DNA of 28,866 nt from a virus. The stretch spans positions 1 to 28,866 of IMG/VR virus record IMGVR_UViG_3300042878_001149; one strand, written 5' to 3'. The notes beneath the pieces were generated by a model, which saw only the letters and a program-made list of their open reading frames with translations, searched no databases and was not told where the DNA came from. Positions 1 through 7,847 of this stretch are shown one piece after another; the stretch's first letter is position 1, and every line of letters starts with the position of its first letter. The position numbers and the translations under genes are program-made.

Positions 1-1
1 G

Positions 2-433
2 CATTTAATTGAGAAGGTCAGGCAGCTGCAAGAAAATGTGTTGCCAGTGGTGGCAGGGTTGGCAGTGACTGAACTGATTCTGAACGATCCGCCACCACCA
101 GCGCGTGGCAGTGCACCAGGGTTTGTGAGTGACAAACAGCGCAAATTTGTTATGGCAGGGTATCGAAAAGGCACCATACAGATACCGTATGTACGCGGCC
201 GTGGTGCAGGCAAATCACAGAAGCTGAATAGAAGCTACCTAGTACTACGCGGCACCATTGCAGAGTCACAAGTAGTAAGCACTGCCAGCTATGCACAGTA
301 CGTGGTAGGCAATAAGCAGGCCCCAATACATCAGGGCCGTTGGCTGACCACTGACGAAATAGCCAAACGTATAGAGGATAGTGGCAAAATCAAATCAGTG
401 ATAGAGCAGGCCGTAAAAGACGCATTTTCATAA
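2..433 (+). CDS. Virion morphogenesis protein, HK97 gp10-like (5'-partial)
   Basis: The frame is open from the first full codon at position 2, so the gene starts upstream of the window. The GTG at 38 is internal: the homologous gene at 28458 shows about 12 codons missing before position 2. Visible product is 143 residues, basic, with a PPPP run, a conserved central block (GYRKGTIQIPYVRGRGAGKS) and a C-terminal pattern of YAQYVVGNKQAPIHQGRW followed by a helical end. Small size, the YA..V..G....P pattern and position between portal and capsid genes resemble HK97 gp10-like neck or tail-completion proteins. That family call is inferred from context and weak motifs. The copy at 28458 is about 95% identical in protein but only about 87% in DNA over the shared part. 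Confidence 0.6.
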   Translation, partial: HLIEKVRQLQENVLPVVAGLAVTELILNDPPPPARGSAPGFVSDKQRKFVMAGYRKGTIQIPYVRGRGAGKSQKLNRSYLVLRGTIAESQVVSTASYAQYVVGNKQAPIHQGRWLTTDEIAKRIEDSGKIKSVIEQAVKDAFS

Positions 434-457
434 TGCTACACTATTAAAGGATTACAC

Positions 458-541
458 ATGATAGGCATGGAACGGGTAGGGTGGCGATGCTGGCAGGGAT
501 TGGGTGCAATCCATTATGAAAGAGAATGCAATGGAAGTTAA
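458..541 (+). CDS. Possible 27-residue leader peptide
   Basis: An ATG at 458 follows AAAGGA at a 7-base spacing, the best ribosome site between the gp10-like gene and the next long frame. It encodes 27 residues (begins MIGMERVGW) and stops at 541, just inside the next gene. It may only serve to deliver ribosomes to the next start, which has a weak site of its own. No homology is recognised. It could equally be chance. Confidence 0.25.
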   Translation: MIGMERVGWRCWQGLGAIHYERECNGS

Positions 542-1322
542 ATCGGTGCGTGATGTAGAGGTTACGTTTAAGACAGAAGACTCGCAATTTTATATAAAAG
601 ACGATAAAGGCGAATATTACATCTCTGATGACAATATGGGCGATTTTTTGCGCACACTTCTATTTATGATGGGGTTTAACAATGCAGATATGGAGAACTT
701 TTTGAAACATAGCACCATGGAAGTGAAGGCAGGCAGCAGGCACAGTGCAGCAGATATGAAAATCATACGTATGGCCCGCAAGGCATCGCAATCTATTGCA
801 GAATATATGGAGCAATTAGGCGATGATATGCAAGACGATGATACCGAAACCAAATCTATGCATGATATGGGCGATGAATTCAACACACGCCAGCGTATGA
901 TTGTGTCTGCACTTGTAGAAGTGACACACGAGGCAGGCAAGTTTGATACATCAGCTGGTGCCAATGGCGCACACTATATACCTGCAGCACAAAATACATT
1001 CATGGCTAAGGGCATTTGCTGCCAGCACTGCTATTTTTACCAGCCTGATTATCAGTGTGCCATTGTTGATGCAATCATCGATCCAATGGCCGTGTGTAAA
1101 CTTTGGGTAATTCCACAATCAGAGATTATGGAAGCAATGCCAGAATTAGATGTAATTACCGTGGTGGAAACGGTAGAGCCAATGGAAGTAGACGCTTCCG
1201 AATATGCAGAACCTATGGAAGGCGATGCTGATGAGTCTGATAGTACAGCCGTCATTCGCACTGCTATAGCGTCAGAAGCAGCAAAGAATTTTGTACGCCA
1301 GCTGATTGGAATGAATCAATGA
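504..1322 (+). CDS. Cysteine-cluster head-region protein, unknown function
   Basis: The frame opens with GTG at 504. ATG at 516 or 531 is as likely as the true start, the latter preceded by AAGAGA. The product has up to 272 residues. The middle (about residues 90-115) is acidic and rich in Asp and Met. At about residues 168-200 lies a cysteine cluster: CCQHC, then a Cys ten residues on, then VCKLW. This spacing resembles small Fe-S (HiPIP-like) or zinc modules seen in some phage head-gene proteins. The C-terminus is again very acidic, with a helical end. It overlaps the protease/capsid gene by four bases. Acidic, helical content next to the protease could fit a scaffold-related or minor head role, but this is inference. 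Confidence 0.75.
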   Translation: MQSIMKENAMEVKSVRDVEVTFKTEDSQFYIKDDKGEYYISDDNMGDFLRTLLFMMGFNNADMENFLKHSTMEVKAGSRHSAADMKIIRMARKASQSIAEYMEQLGDDMQDDDTETKSMHDMGDEFNTRQRMIVSALVEVTHEAGKFDTSAGANGAHYIPAAQNTFMAKGICCQHCYFYQPDYQCAIVDAIIDPMAVCKLWVIPQSEIMEAMPELDVITVVETVEPMEVDASEYAEPMEGDADESDSTAVIRTAIASEAAKNFVRQLIGMNQ

Positions 1323-2875
1323 TGTATGCAGTAAAACTTGTATCTGATTACGTGGTACGTGGTCGTGGCGTGGTGTTTGGTGGCAAAGATTTGACGGGTG
1401 ATAGATTCACCAAATCAACAGACTTTGGCGACACACGAACGTTTCTTGGCATGCCCGTGTACTACGATCACGGCCTAAGTAATTTGCAGTCACAAATTGG
1501 TACCGTCAAGATGTGGCAGCCTGATGATGAAGGCATTGATGTTGAAATTGAAATTGACAAACGCCACAAATATGCACAGCAGGTGATGGCACTCGTAAAA
1601 CGCGGTGTGCTAGGATTATCTACAGGTGCACTATCACATTTGGTGGTCCGTGATGGTGGCGAATTGAAACGATGGATTGTTGGGGAGATTAGTTTAACAC
1701 CTACACCAGCAGAACCACGAACCATGGCTATTTCTGATATGAAGGCAGTGCCACAGGCTGGCAACAGCGGCCCTGCAAGTAACAGTAGCAATATACACAC
1801 ATTTACATCAAAGGAATTAACCCCAATGTCAGACCAATTGATTAAAGATGCAGTAAAAGCCGCCATCGAAGAAATGGCAGGCGAACCTGTACGCGGTGGC
1901 GTTATCGCAGGCAATGCGCCAGCCACCAAGAAGCTCACCACTATGGGCAACAGCAATGATCAAATGCAAGCCCTCAAACACTGGATGCGTACTGGCGATG
2001 AAATTGCAGCGAAGGCCGTATTAGTCGAAGGCACCAATGCAAATGGTGGTTTCTTAGTACCGGAAACCTATGCACAGCAAATCATTGATAAGCGTGATGA
2101 AACGTGGATTGGTGCCAAGCTGCCAATGCAACGCTACACCACGCAATCTGACATTTTCAACATTGCTGCACAAAATGAGAAATCAGATTTTGCATTCGTG
2201 GCTGAATCTGGTGCGTACAATCAAGATGAGCCTACATTTTCAGGTGTGGCCATTACCTTGTACACGGCATCATTGGGTATGTTGATTTCAAACCAATTGC
2301 TTCGTGACCAAGCTATGGATCTTGATGGATTTGTTGCACGTGAAGTAGGGCGCGCGTATGCACGTCACTTGAATAATTTCATGTTGGTTGGTACGGGATC
2401 AAGCCAACCATATGGCATCATTCCACGTGCCACGGTAAATACCGAAACGCTGGCCAGCACCACGGGTGTTGATGCAGCGGATATTATCAACATAGTGCAC
2501 AAGTTGCCAAGCTGGTATGCAGATGATAGTGCCAGTGTTGGTTGGGTAATGCGTAACACCACGCTTGGAGCTATTCGCGCACTCACTGGTAACTTCTTTT
2601 CATTCCAAGCCACGCCACAAGGCGGCATTGATAATCTGTATGGAAAACCTGTTGCTGTTTCGGATAAGATTGCAGCCATGGCCGCCAGTGCCAAATCTAT
2701 TCTGTTTGGTAACTTCAATTACTATGCATATGTGGAAAACTTGAATCTGGAAATCAGCCGCAATCCATACCTGTACCAGGCGAATTACCAAACGGCCATT
2801 TTCTGTACTGCACGCTGGGGTGGCGATGTGACGCAGGCTGATGCATTCGTGCTGGGTAGCAATCCTGCTTCATAG
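1319..2875 (+). CDS. Prohead protease-major capsid protein fusion (HK97 fold)
   Basis: One uninterrupted frame of 518 residues holds two normally separate proteins. Residues 1-150 match the S78 prohead protease family: H51 in YYDHG, S101 in GLSTGA and E123 in GEISLTPTPAEPRT fit the expected catalytic residues. A Ser/Asn-rich linker (about 145-168) leads to M170. From there a helical segment like an HK97 delta domain precedes the capsid body (GGFLVPETYAQQI, then SDFAFVAESGAY and VGTGSSQPYGI). The product should assemble the shell, and the protease should trim it during maturation. AAAGGA at 1810-1815 stands 10 bases before the ATG of M170 (1826), so a separate 349-residue capsid protein is probably also made. 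Start at 1319 overlaps the previous stop (ATGA). Confidence 0.95.
   Translation: MMYAVKLVSDYVVRGRGVVFGGKDLTGDRFTKSTDFGDTRTFLGMPVYYDHGLSNLQSQIGTVKMWQPDDEGIDVEIEIDKRHKYAQQVMALVKRGVLGLSTGALSHLVVRDGGELKRWIVGEISLTPTPAEPRTMAISDMKAVPQAGNSGPASNSSNIHTFTSKELTPMSDQLIKDAVKAAIEEMAGEPVRGGVIAGNAPATKKLTTMGNSNDQMQALKHWMRTGDEIAAKAVLVEGTNANGGFLVPETYAQQIIDKRDETWIGAKLPMQRYTTQSDIFNIAAQNEKSDFAFVAESGAYNQDEPTFSGVAITLYTASLGMLISNQLLRDQAMDLDGFVAREVGRAYARHLNNFMLVGTGSSQPYGIIPRATVNTETLASTTGVDAADIINIVHKLPSWYADDSASVGWVMRNTTLGAIRALTGNFFSFQATPQGGIDNLYGKPVAVSDKIAAMAASAKSILFGNFNYYAYVENLNLEISRNPYLYQANYQTAIFCTARWGGDVTQADAFVLGSNPAS
1810..1828 (+). promoter_or_regulatory. Internal ribosome site for a separate major capsid protein
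   Basis: AAAGGA (1810-1815), ten bases, then an in-frame ATG at 1826 (M170 of the fusion). The sequence from AAGGA through TTAACCCC to ATG repeats the leader style found before 2888, 3104, 4169 and 7848. That argues it is a working start giving a 349-residue capsid protein in excess over the protease fusion. Confidence 0.7.
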
Positions 2876-2887
2876 GAGTAAACCCAC

Positions 2888-3097
2888 ATGCGTGTAAAGC
2901 TACACAACAGCCTTGCACGAACGGTGGGTGATCGCATGGTAGTACACACTGGTGGTGATGTTATCGACGTCACCACCAGTGAAGGCACCAGGCTGATTGC
3001 TACCAATCGTGCCACGTTAGTACCAGACGACGTGCCAGCCATCGATGTACCACAAGAGCAGGCACCAAAACGTGTGCGACGTCTGCCAAAGGAATAA
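2888..3097 (+). CDS. Small head-region protein, unknown
   Basis: Sixty-nine residues, preceded by AGGAG nine bases before the ATG, a strong leader shared with other structural genes, so high expression is likely. The sequence reads as a small beta barrel: alternating Val/Ile/Thr strands with VGDRMVVHTGGDVIDV and TNRATLV. It ends in a charged tail (PKRVRRLPKE). No family is recognised. Its place between the capsid protein and the head-tail connector suits a decoration, cement or connector-associated protein, which is inference only. Confidence 0.75.
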   Translation: MRVKLHNSLARTVGDRMVVHTGGDVIDVTTSEGTRLIATNRATLVPDDVPAIDVPQEQAPKRVRRLPKE

Positions 3098-3103
3098 ACC
3101 ACT

Positions 3104-3700
3104 ATGGCATATATAACTGCAGCAGACTTACGATCATACATTGGGGCCACCAGTAGCAGTGATGATACCCAATTAGGATTCGCTGCCACGCGTGCACAGT
3201 CAATGATCGAAACATACACCAATCGTATTTTTGAATGCCCTGCAGATACCACACGGTACTATAATGCACTTGATTTTCGGTATGGTGGAAACATTGATGC
3301 ATTCAATAACACACTGCAATTGGATTTTGATTTGTGCCAGCTTACGAGTATTTTGAATGGCAATGGTCAAGCGATACCAACAAACGTGGTAGTACTATTG
3401 CCAGCAAATTACACGCCAGCATACGCAATCAAGATACAAATGAACACCAGCTACATTTGGACCTATACAGGCACACCAGATGTGGCAATTCAAATTGTAG
3501 GACGGTTTGCCTACTCGATCACGCCACCATCTGATATTGTGGCAGCGTGTTTGCGTCTAGGCAGTTTCATTTATCGTGCACGCGAAGGCACACCTGATAG
3601 TGATAGAGCAATTTTATCAGCAGATGGCGTTATTCTGCAGGCACCACGAATACCCACAGACGTGCAGCAGATGTTGGAACCCTACAGGAAGCGTAGCTAA
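3104..3700 (+). CDS. Head-tail connector (gp6-like adaptor)
   Basis: This 198-residue product begins MAYITAADLRSYIG, followed by D(T)QLGFAATRAQSMIETYTNR, the helical N-terminal pattern of gp6-like head-tail connectors that form a ring under the portal. A beta-rich middle (about 45-130) is followed by helices ending PTDVQQMLEPYRK, also usual in the family. AAGGA plus TAAACCACT precedes the ATG. Its stop overlaps the next start (TAATG). Position after the capsid gene supports the call. Confidence 0.8.
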   Translation: MAYITAADLRSYIGATSSSDDTQLGFAATRAQSMIETYTNRIFECPADTTRYYNALDFRYGGNIDAFNNTLQLDFDLCQLTSILNGNGQAIPTNVVVLLPANYTPAYAIKIQMNTSYIWTYTGTPDVAIQIVGRFAYSITPPSDIVAACLRLGSFIYRAREGTPDSDRAILSADGVILQAPRIPTDVQQMLEPYRKRS

Positions 3701-4155
3701 TGGCCAGCAATATTGATGCAATCATATCTGCCATTGTGGCACTCAATGTACAGCTATCTGGCAGTAGCGTGCTGGTACGATCAGGCACCACACTAAAAGA
3801 TAGCGAGGAAATCAGCGATCTGCCAACGCGGATTGTGTCACCTGTTGGCATGACGTCACAACGAACCCGTGTGCAAACGTTAGGTGGTGCAGGCCACGTA
3901 ATGAGTACTGAATGGACCATCACGGACACATGCCTATTGCGTGCAGTAGGCATGGGTTTAGGGCTGATGGATATTGCCACGGTATACCAGGCATACATGG
4001 CGGCATACATTGAGCAGGCACGCCAGCTATCAAATCAAACCTACACACTAACACTACTCACGCAACGTGCACAGGTGGTTGAGTTTACAGTAGGATCAGG
4101 CCGAAATTATCATGCAGTTATTTGCACACTCACGTTTGTTGAGATTGTGCAATAA
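3700..4155 (+). CDS. Neck or tail-terminator protein (by position)
   Basis: This 151-residue product begins with a helix (MASNIDAIISAIVALNV) followed by beta strands, a helical region (AVGMGLGLMDIATVYQAYMAAYIEQ), and a final strand (CTLTFVEIV) ending in the last residues. Small alpha/beta proteins in this slot, between the head-tail connector and the major tail protein, are commonly tail-completion or tail-terminator proteins. No diagnostic motif is visible, so the role rests on gene order. It overlaps the connector gene by one base. Confidence 0.65.
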   Translation: MASNIDAIISAIVALNVQLSGSSVLVRSGTTLKDSEEISDLPTRIVSPVGMTSQRTRVQTLGGAGHVMSTEWTITDTCLLRAVGMGLGLMDIATVYQAYMAAYIEQARQLSNQTYTLTLLTQRAQVVEFTVGSGRNYHAVICTLTFVEIVQ

Positions 4156-4168
4156 GGAGATTTAAACC

Positions 4169-4615
4169 ATGGCACAAACCACAGGTGCAATGTCAGGATC
4201 AGCAGCTACCATCAGCTACCAATCTGGTGGCACTGGTACATACACGGATATTTCAGGAAGCAGCCAATCAGTAGACGTGGTAACGCTTACCAAAATGACG
4301 GGTGAAGCATACACGTTTGATGGTAGCTATGCAGTGTTGACGGTTGGCAAGAACGAACCATCAGAAGTAGTAGTAAATGTGTTGTACACCGATACCACTA
4401 CAGAAGCGTATCAAACCATGCTTACTGCATTTGAGCAAGGCACACTAATTTCGCTCAAATGGGTGCCAGGTGGTGTCACTGCTGGTGCAGATACCTACAC
4501 CACGAGTGCTGGCCAGATTACTGCTATTGATTTGCCTGCCATCGATGCATCAAGTGCAGGCCCAATCATGGCATCATTCACGCTCCGGTGTGCGAGTATT
4601 ACCCACACCACCTAA
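4169..4615 (+). CDS. Major tail protein (tail tube subunit)
   Basis: This 148-residue product is almost wholly beta: Gly/Thr/Ser-rich strands, no cysteine until the C-terminus, and the segments AYTFDGSYAVLTVGKNEP and VVVNVLYTDTTTEAYQTML, which look like a tube-forming beta sandwich with one helix. AAGGAG lies nine bases before the ATG, among the strongest sites in the genome, as expected for an abundant subunit. It sits directly before the tail chaperone pair and tape measure. An intergenic hairpin follows it. Confidence 0.8.
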   Translation: MAQTTGAMSGSAATISYQSGGTGTYTDISGSSQSVDVVTLTKMTGEAYTFDGSYAVLTVGKNEPSEVVVNVLYTDTTTEAYQTMLTAFEQGTLISLKWVPGGVTAGADTYTTSAGQITAIDLPAIDASSAGPIMASFTLRCASITHTT

Positions 4616-4631
4616 TTGGATTATGCACAGG

Positions 4632-4660
4632 TTGCGTGGTTGGCAGTGCTGGCCACGCAA
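4632..4660 (+). terminator. Hairpin after the major tail gene
   Basis: TTGCGTGG (4632-4639) and CCACGCAA (4653-4660) form a perfect 8-bp stem with a 13-base loop. No U-run follows, so it is not a standard intrinsic terminator. It may stabilise the upstream mRNA end or reduce transcription into the chaperone genes, which need fewer copies. Confidence 0.45.
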
Positions 4661-4683
4661 TACTACTATAGGAACAACACACG

Positions 4684-4899
4684 ATGTACATTATTGATTC
4701 TACAAAGTTAACTATTCGCGATGTGGCAAACCTTGTGAAGGCTGGCCAATCCAACAATTTAGATGCACTGCTACCAATCATGAATAAGTGTGTGCAAGTA
4801 GATGATGGGAGATTGGCAGAAGATTTGCCTGCAAACCATTTGGCGCAAATCATCAGTGCAATTGTTAGTCGTGTATCAGGTGACACAAACCCAAAATAG
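4684..4899 (+). CDS. Tail assembly chaperone, short form (gpG-like)
   Basis: This 71-residue, mostly helical product begins MYIIDSTKLTIRDVANLVKAGQ. It lies between the major tail protein and the tape measure, the fixed place of the G/GT tail chaperones that coat the tape measure before tail assembly. Its last sense codons (CCA AAA) form part of a CCCAAAA slippery heptamer right before the TAG stop. A -1 shift continues into the frame of the next gene. AGGAACAAC precedes the start. Confidence 0.75.
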   Translation: MYIIDSTKLTIRDVANLVKAGQSNNLDALLPIMNKCVQVDDGRLAEDLPANHLAQIISAIVSRVSGDTNPK

Positions 4900-4947
4900 C
4901 AATGGCATTGCGTGCACACCTATGGACAAAAGCACCAATGCCTATTG
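4890..4947 (+). other. Programmed -1 ribosomal frameshift signal
   Basis: CCCAAAA at 4890-4896 is read C CCA AAA in the zero frame, matching the X XXY YYZ rule, and the next codon is the TAG stop (4897-4899). A hairpin starts seven bases downstream: GGCATTG (4904-4910) pairs with CAATGCC (4936-4942). Beyond a one-base bulge the stem extends through CAAT (4900-4903) and ATTG (4944-4947). Slipping yields a 134-residue fusion of the two chaperone frames, as in the lambda G-T pair. Confidence 0.8.
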
Positions 4948-5087
4948 AATACTTGGAATTGGTATTGTGTCGTGATATATACCACTGTACACCAGCCAAT
5001 TTGCCAGACTGGCAGACCATATCAGAACATCTGGCACTGATGGCAATTGAAGCAGAAGTGAATGAACACAAGGCCAAACGCAAATGA
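4902..5087 (+). CDS. Tail assembly chaperone, frameshift extension (gpT-like)
   Basis: The frame from ATG 4902 gives 61 residues, but it is also open upstream through the slippery heptamer at 4890-4896. It is probably made mainly as the C-terminal 63 residues of a 134-residue fusion with the preceding frame. It is helical, with a basic end (NEHKAKRK), and includes a PANLPDWQTISEHLALMAIE segment. No ribosome site stands before the ATG, which supports expression by frameshifting. It ends with an ATGA overlap with the tape measure gene, whose product it should bind. Confidence 0.75.
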   Translation: MALRAHLWTKAPMPIEYLELVLCRDIYHCTPANLPDWQTISEHLALMAIEAEVNEHKAKRK

Positions 5088-6940
5088 GTGATACCACCGT
5101 AATGATTCGTTTTCTTGGTGAAGACGATGTAACACCAGTGGCGGAAAACGTCACCAACAGTGTAGAAAATGTTGGTGGTGCAGCCAAAACAGCAGGCAGT
5201 GGATTCAGTGCCATGCAATCAATTGCCACTGGTGCATTTCAGGCCATTGGCAGTGCAGCCACCAACCTGGCAGGGGCCGCATTATCCAAGGTTGGTGATT
5301 TCATATCAGGAAGCATTCAGGAAGCATCAGAGTGGAATTCTGTTATTGCACAAACTGAAGCAGTAGTGAAATCCACAGGCATGGCGGCTGGCCTGACTAC
5401 GCAACAGATGGCAGATATGGCTGGTGCCATGAGTGCCAGCAGTGGTACCAGCATTTTTGCGGATGATGCAATTCTTGGTGCACAAAATGTGTTGGCCACA
5501 TTTACGCAAATCAAAGGCACAAATTTTGGCGATGCTACACAATCCATTTTGGATATTAGCCAAGCTATGGGTACTGATTTGCAATCATCTGCACTGCAAG
5601 TGGGCAAGGCCCTGAACGATCCTGTAGCAGGCATTGGGGCATTGTCGCGTGTGGGTGTGTCATTTTCTGAAAATCAAAAGAAGATGATCGAAGCGATGGT
5701 AGAAACGGGCGATGTGGCTGGCGCACAGCAAATCATTCTTGCAGAACTAAATAAAGAATTTGGTGGCAGTGCAGCGGCCGCGGTTGATACCTATGCAGGC
5801 CAGCAGGCATTGGTGGCTGCACAATTTGCGGATATTCAGCAGACACTAGGAGAGGCATTACTACCTGTACTGGTACGATTTGGTACATATGCCAGTGAAG
5901 TGCTGGTGCCAATTGTTGGTGATTTGGTCACGCAATTTTCAAATTTCATTAGCAGTGTTGACTGGCCAGGCATTATATCTGCCATCGATGAATTGTATTT
6001 ATCCTCTGATGCATTTGTATCTGGCATTGATTGGCAAGGCACATTGGCATCAATACGTGCAGGGTTTAATTCATTTCTGGTAGCAATTCAGCCAATCACT
6101 ACTGCCATTGCGAATCTGTATGCAGTGGCAAAACCTGCATTCACTGCACTATACAATGCAATCACCACACAACTGGCATCACCACAAACGCAAGGCTATA
6201 TGCAAAATATTGTCACCATATTTCAGTTACTAGGAGATATTCTGATTGGTGTAGTGTCACTGGCAATTAACGTGGTAGTCGTACAGGTAAAATCACTTAT
6301 GAGTGCATTTCAGTTTTTATGGCCATACATTCAAATTGTGCTAAATGGTTTTATGGCATTGATTGCACCATTCCAAACACTGATAATTGGTGCACTGACT
6401 GCTATCAGCCAATTGCTAAAAGGTGATTTTGCAGGTGCATGGCTGACGATTCAAACGGCCATTACTACATTTATTACTACTGCATTAATTGCCATGACCA
6501 CATTTGCAAATGATCTTATTAGTAAACTCAATACCATGGTGGCGGGCCTTGCATCGTCTGCAATGCAGGTTGGCCAAAGTATTGCAAATGGTATTGCCAA
6601 AGGCATTAGTAATGGTGTAGCTTCCATCACCAATGCCGCCAGAGCCGCTGCACAGTCTGCACTTAATGCGGCCATGGCACTTCTTGGTATTAAATCGCCA
6701 TCAACGGTATTTGCAAATCTGGTAGGTAAACCAATATCGCAGGGCATGGCGGCTGGCATCATGGCAGGTTTGCCAGACGTGCAAAACGCAATGAATGCAA
6801 CACTTGGCAGTGGCGTGAATTCAGCACGGGCCACCGTGCAGAATTACTACCAGTTATCTGCCACGTATAATACACAACAGAGTGAGTCAAGTATCATGGC
6901 TGATTTCAATGCCATGCAAATTCTAGCAGGTGGTATATAG
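5084..6940 (+). CDS. Tape measure protein
   Basis: This 618-residue product sets tail length. It is Ala/Gly/Gln-rich and largely helical, with the family-typical stretch EFGGSAAAAVDTYAGQQAL and then TLGEALLPVL around residues 224-265. Hydrophobic segments follow at about 375-480 (for example ILIGVVSLAINVVVVQV), consistent with membrane-interacting parts. Near the C-terminus KSPSTVFANLVGKPISQGMAAGI is typical of tape measures. At about 0.15 nm per residue it predicts a tail near 90 nm. It overlaps the chaperone gene by four bases. Confidence 0.92.
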   Translation: MSDTTVMIRFLGEDDVTPVAENVTNSVENVGGAAKTAGSGFSAMQSIATGAFQAIGSAATNLAGAALSKVGDFISGSIQEASEWNSVIAQTEAVVKSTGMAAGLTTQQMADMAGAMSASSGTSIFADDAILGAQNVLATFTQIKGTNFGDATQSILDISQAMGTDLQSSALQVGKALNDPVAGIGALSRVGVSFSENQKKMIEAMVETGDVAGAQQIILAELNKEFGGSAAAAVDTYAGQQALVAAQFADIQQTLGEALLPVLVRFGTYASEVLVPIVGDLVTQFSNFISSVDWPGIISAIDELYLSSDAFVSGIDWQGTLASIRAGFNSFLVAIQPITTAIANLYAVAKPAFTALYNAITTQLASPQTQGYMQNIVTIFQLLGDILIGVVSLAINVVVVQVKSLMSAFQFLWPYIQIVLNGFMALIAPFQTLIIGALTAISQLLKGDFAGAWLTIQTAITTFITTALIAMTTFANDLISKLNTMVAGLASSAMQVGQSIANGIAKGISNGVASITNAARAAAQSALNAAMALLGIKSPSTVFANLVGKPISQGMAAGIMAGLPDVQNAMNATLGSGVNSARATVQNYYQLSATYNTQQSESSIMADFNAMQILAGGI

Positions 6941-7842
6941 TGCCATACACACTTACCTACACCATACAAGGCACCACGTATACACTTAGTGGCTATGATG
7001 CAGTGTCTGGCCTGACGTTTAACTATTTGGGTGATTTAGGTTTTGGCATGGCACCACTACATAGAATCACACAGCGCGGACCACTGCAGCAGGGTGATTC
7101 GGATGTAGATTTTCGCCTCGATCCACGCGTGCTACAGTTACCATTCATTTTCACTGCTGATACCATGACGCAACATTATGCCATTCGAGATAAGGTATTA
7201 GCAATATTTTCACCATCAAACGTGGTTGGCACACTCACGATTACACGGCCTGATGGCACACAGCGCGCGATTGCCACAAAGATTTTAGGTGGTTTGTCAC
7301 TCGATGTTGATGCCAAATCAGGATATAGCGTGAAAACAATTGTGCAAATGCGTGCTGATGATCCTACCTGGTACAATCCTACACAGAACACCATAGCAGG
7401 CACATCTGCAATTTTAGGTACACCAACCCCAATACCACGTGTATACCCTGTGACCTATGGGGCCAGTGGCACCATCAATGTGAATACGTCTATATCGTAT
7501 ACTGGCACATGGAATTCATACCCAAACATTGTGGCAGTGGGGCCACTCAATAACTTAGTTATTCAGAACACCAGCACAGCAGATGTAATTACCCTTACTG
7601 CAAACATTGCAGCTGGCACCACATACACGTTTGATTTACGCTATGGGTATAAAACAGTAGTAGATCAGAATGGTGCAAATGTGCTGGCAAATATTAGTGC
7701 GGCATCGAATCTGGCCACGTTCAATTTGGCACCAATGCCACAAATTATTGGTGGCGTGAATGGCATTCAAATCACTGCCACGGGTGGCACCAGTGCAAGT
7801 AGTGTAACGCTTACCTACAATGACAGATTTATAGGAGTATAA
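6940..7842 (+). CDS. Distal tail protein (Dit-like)
   Basis: The GTG start at 6940 shares a base with the tape measure stop. The N-terminal 150 residues carry siphovirus distal-tail features: strands YTIQGTTYTLSG, then the block around DVDFRLDPRVLQLPFIF, a helix (HYAIRDKVLAIFSP) and GTLTITRPDGTQRAI, ending in ADDPTWYNP. This fold forms the ring at the tail tip. Residues about 160-300 form a second, beta-rich Thr/Ala/Asn domain, probably a carbohydrate-binding-like or galectin-like insertion domain. Being the first gene after the tape measure is the standard place for Dit. Confidence 0.8.
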   Translation: MPYTLTYTIQGTTYTLSGYDAVSGLTFNYLGDLGFGMAPLHRITQRGPLQQGDSDVDFRLDPRVLQLPFIFTADTMTQHYAIRDKVLAIFSPSNVVGTLTITRPDGTQRAIATKILGGLSLDVDAKSGYSVKTIVQMRADDPTWYNPTQNTIAGTSAILGTPTPIPRVYPVTYGASGTINVNTSISYTGTWNSYPNIVAVGPLNNLVIQNTSTADVITLTANIAAGTTYTFDLRYGYKTVVDQNGANVLANISAASNLATFNLAPMPQIIGGVNGIQITATGGTSASSVTLTYNDRFIGV

Positions 7843-7847
7843 CCACC

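Noticed and set aside
617-964. Minus-strand open frames, for example here and at 1468-1956, 24000-24629 and 27479-28000
   Set aside because: Each lies wholly opposite a supported + strand gene, has no ribosome site and no recognisable motif. All real genes read on +.
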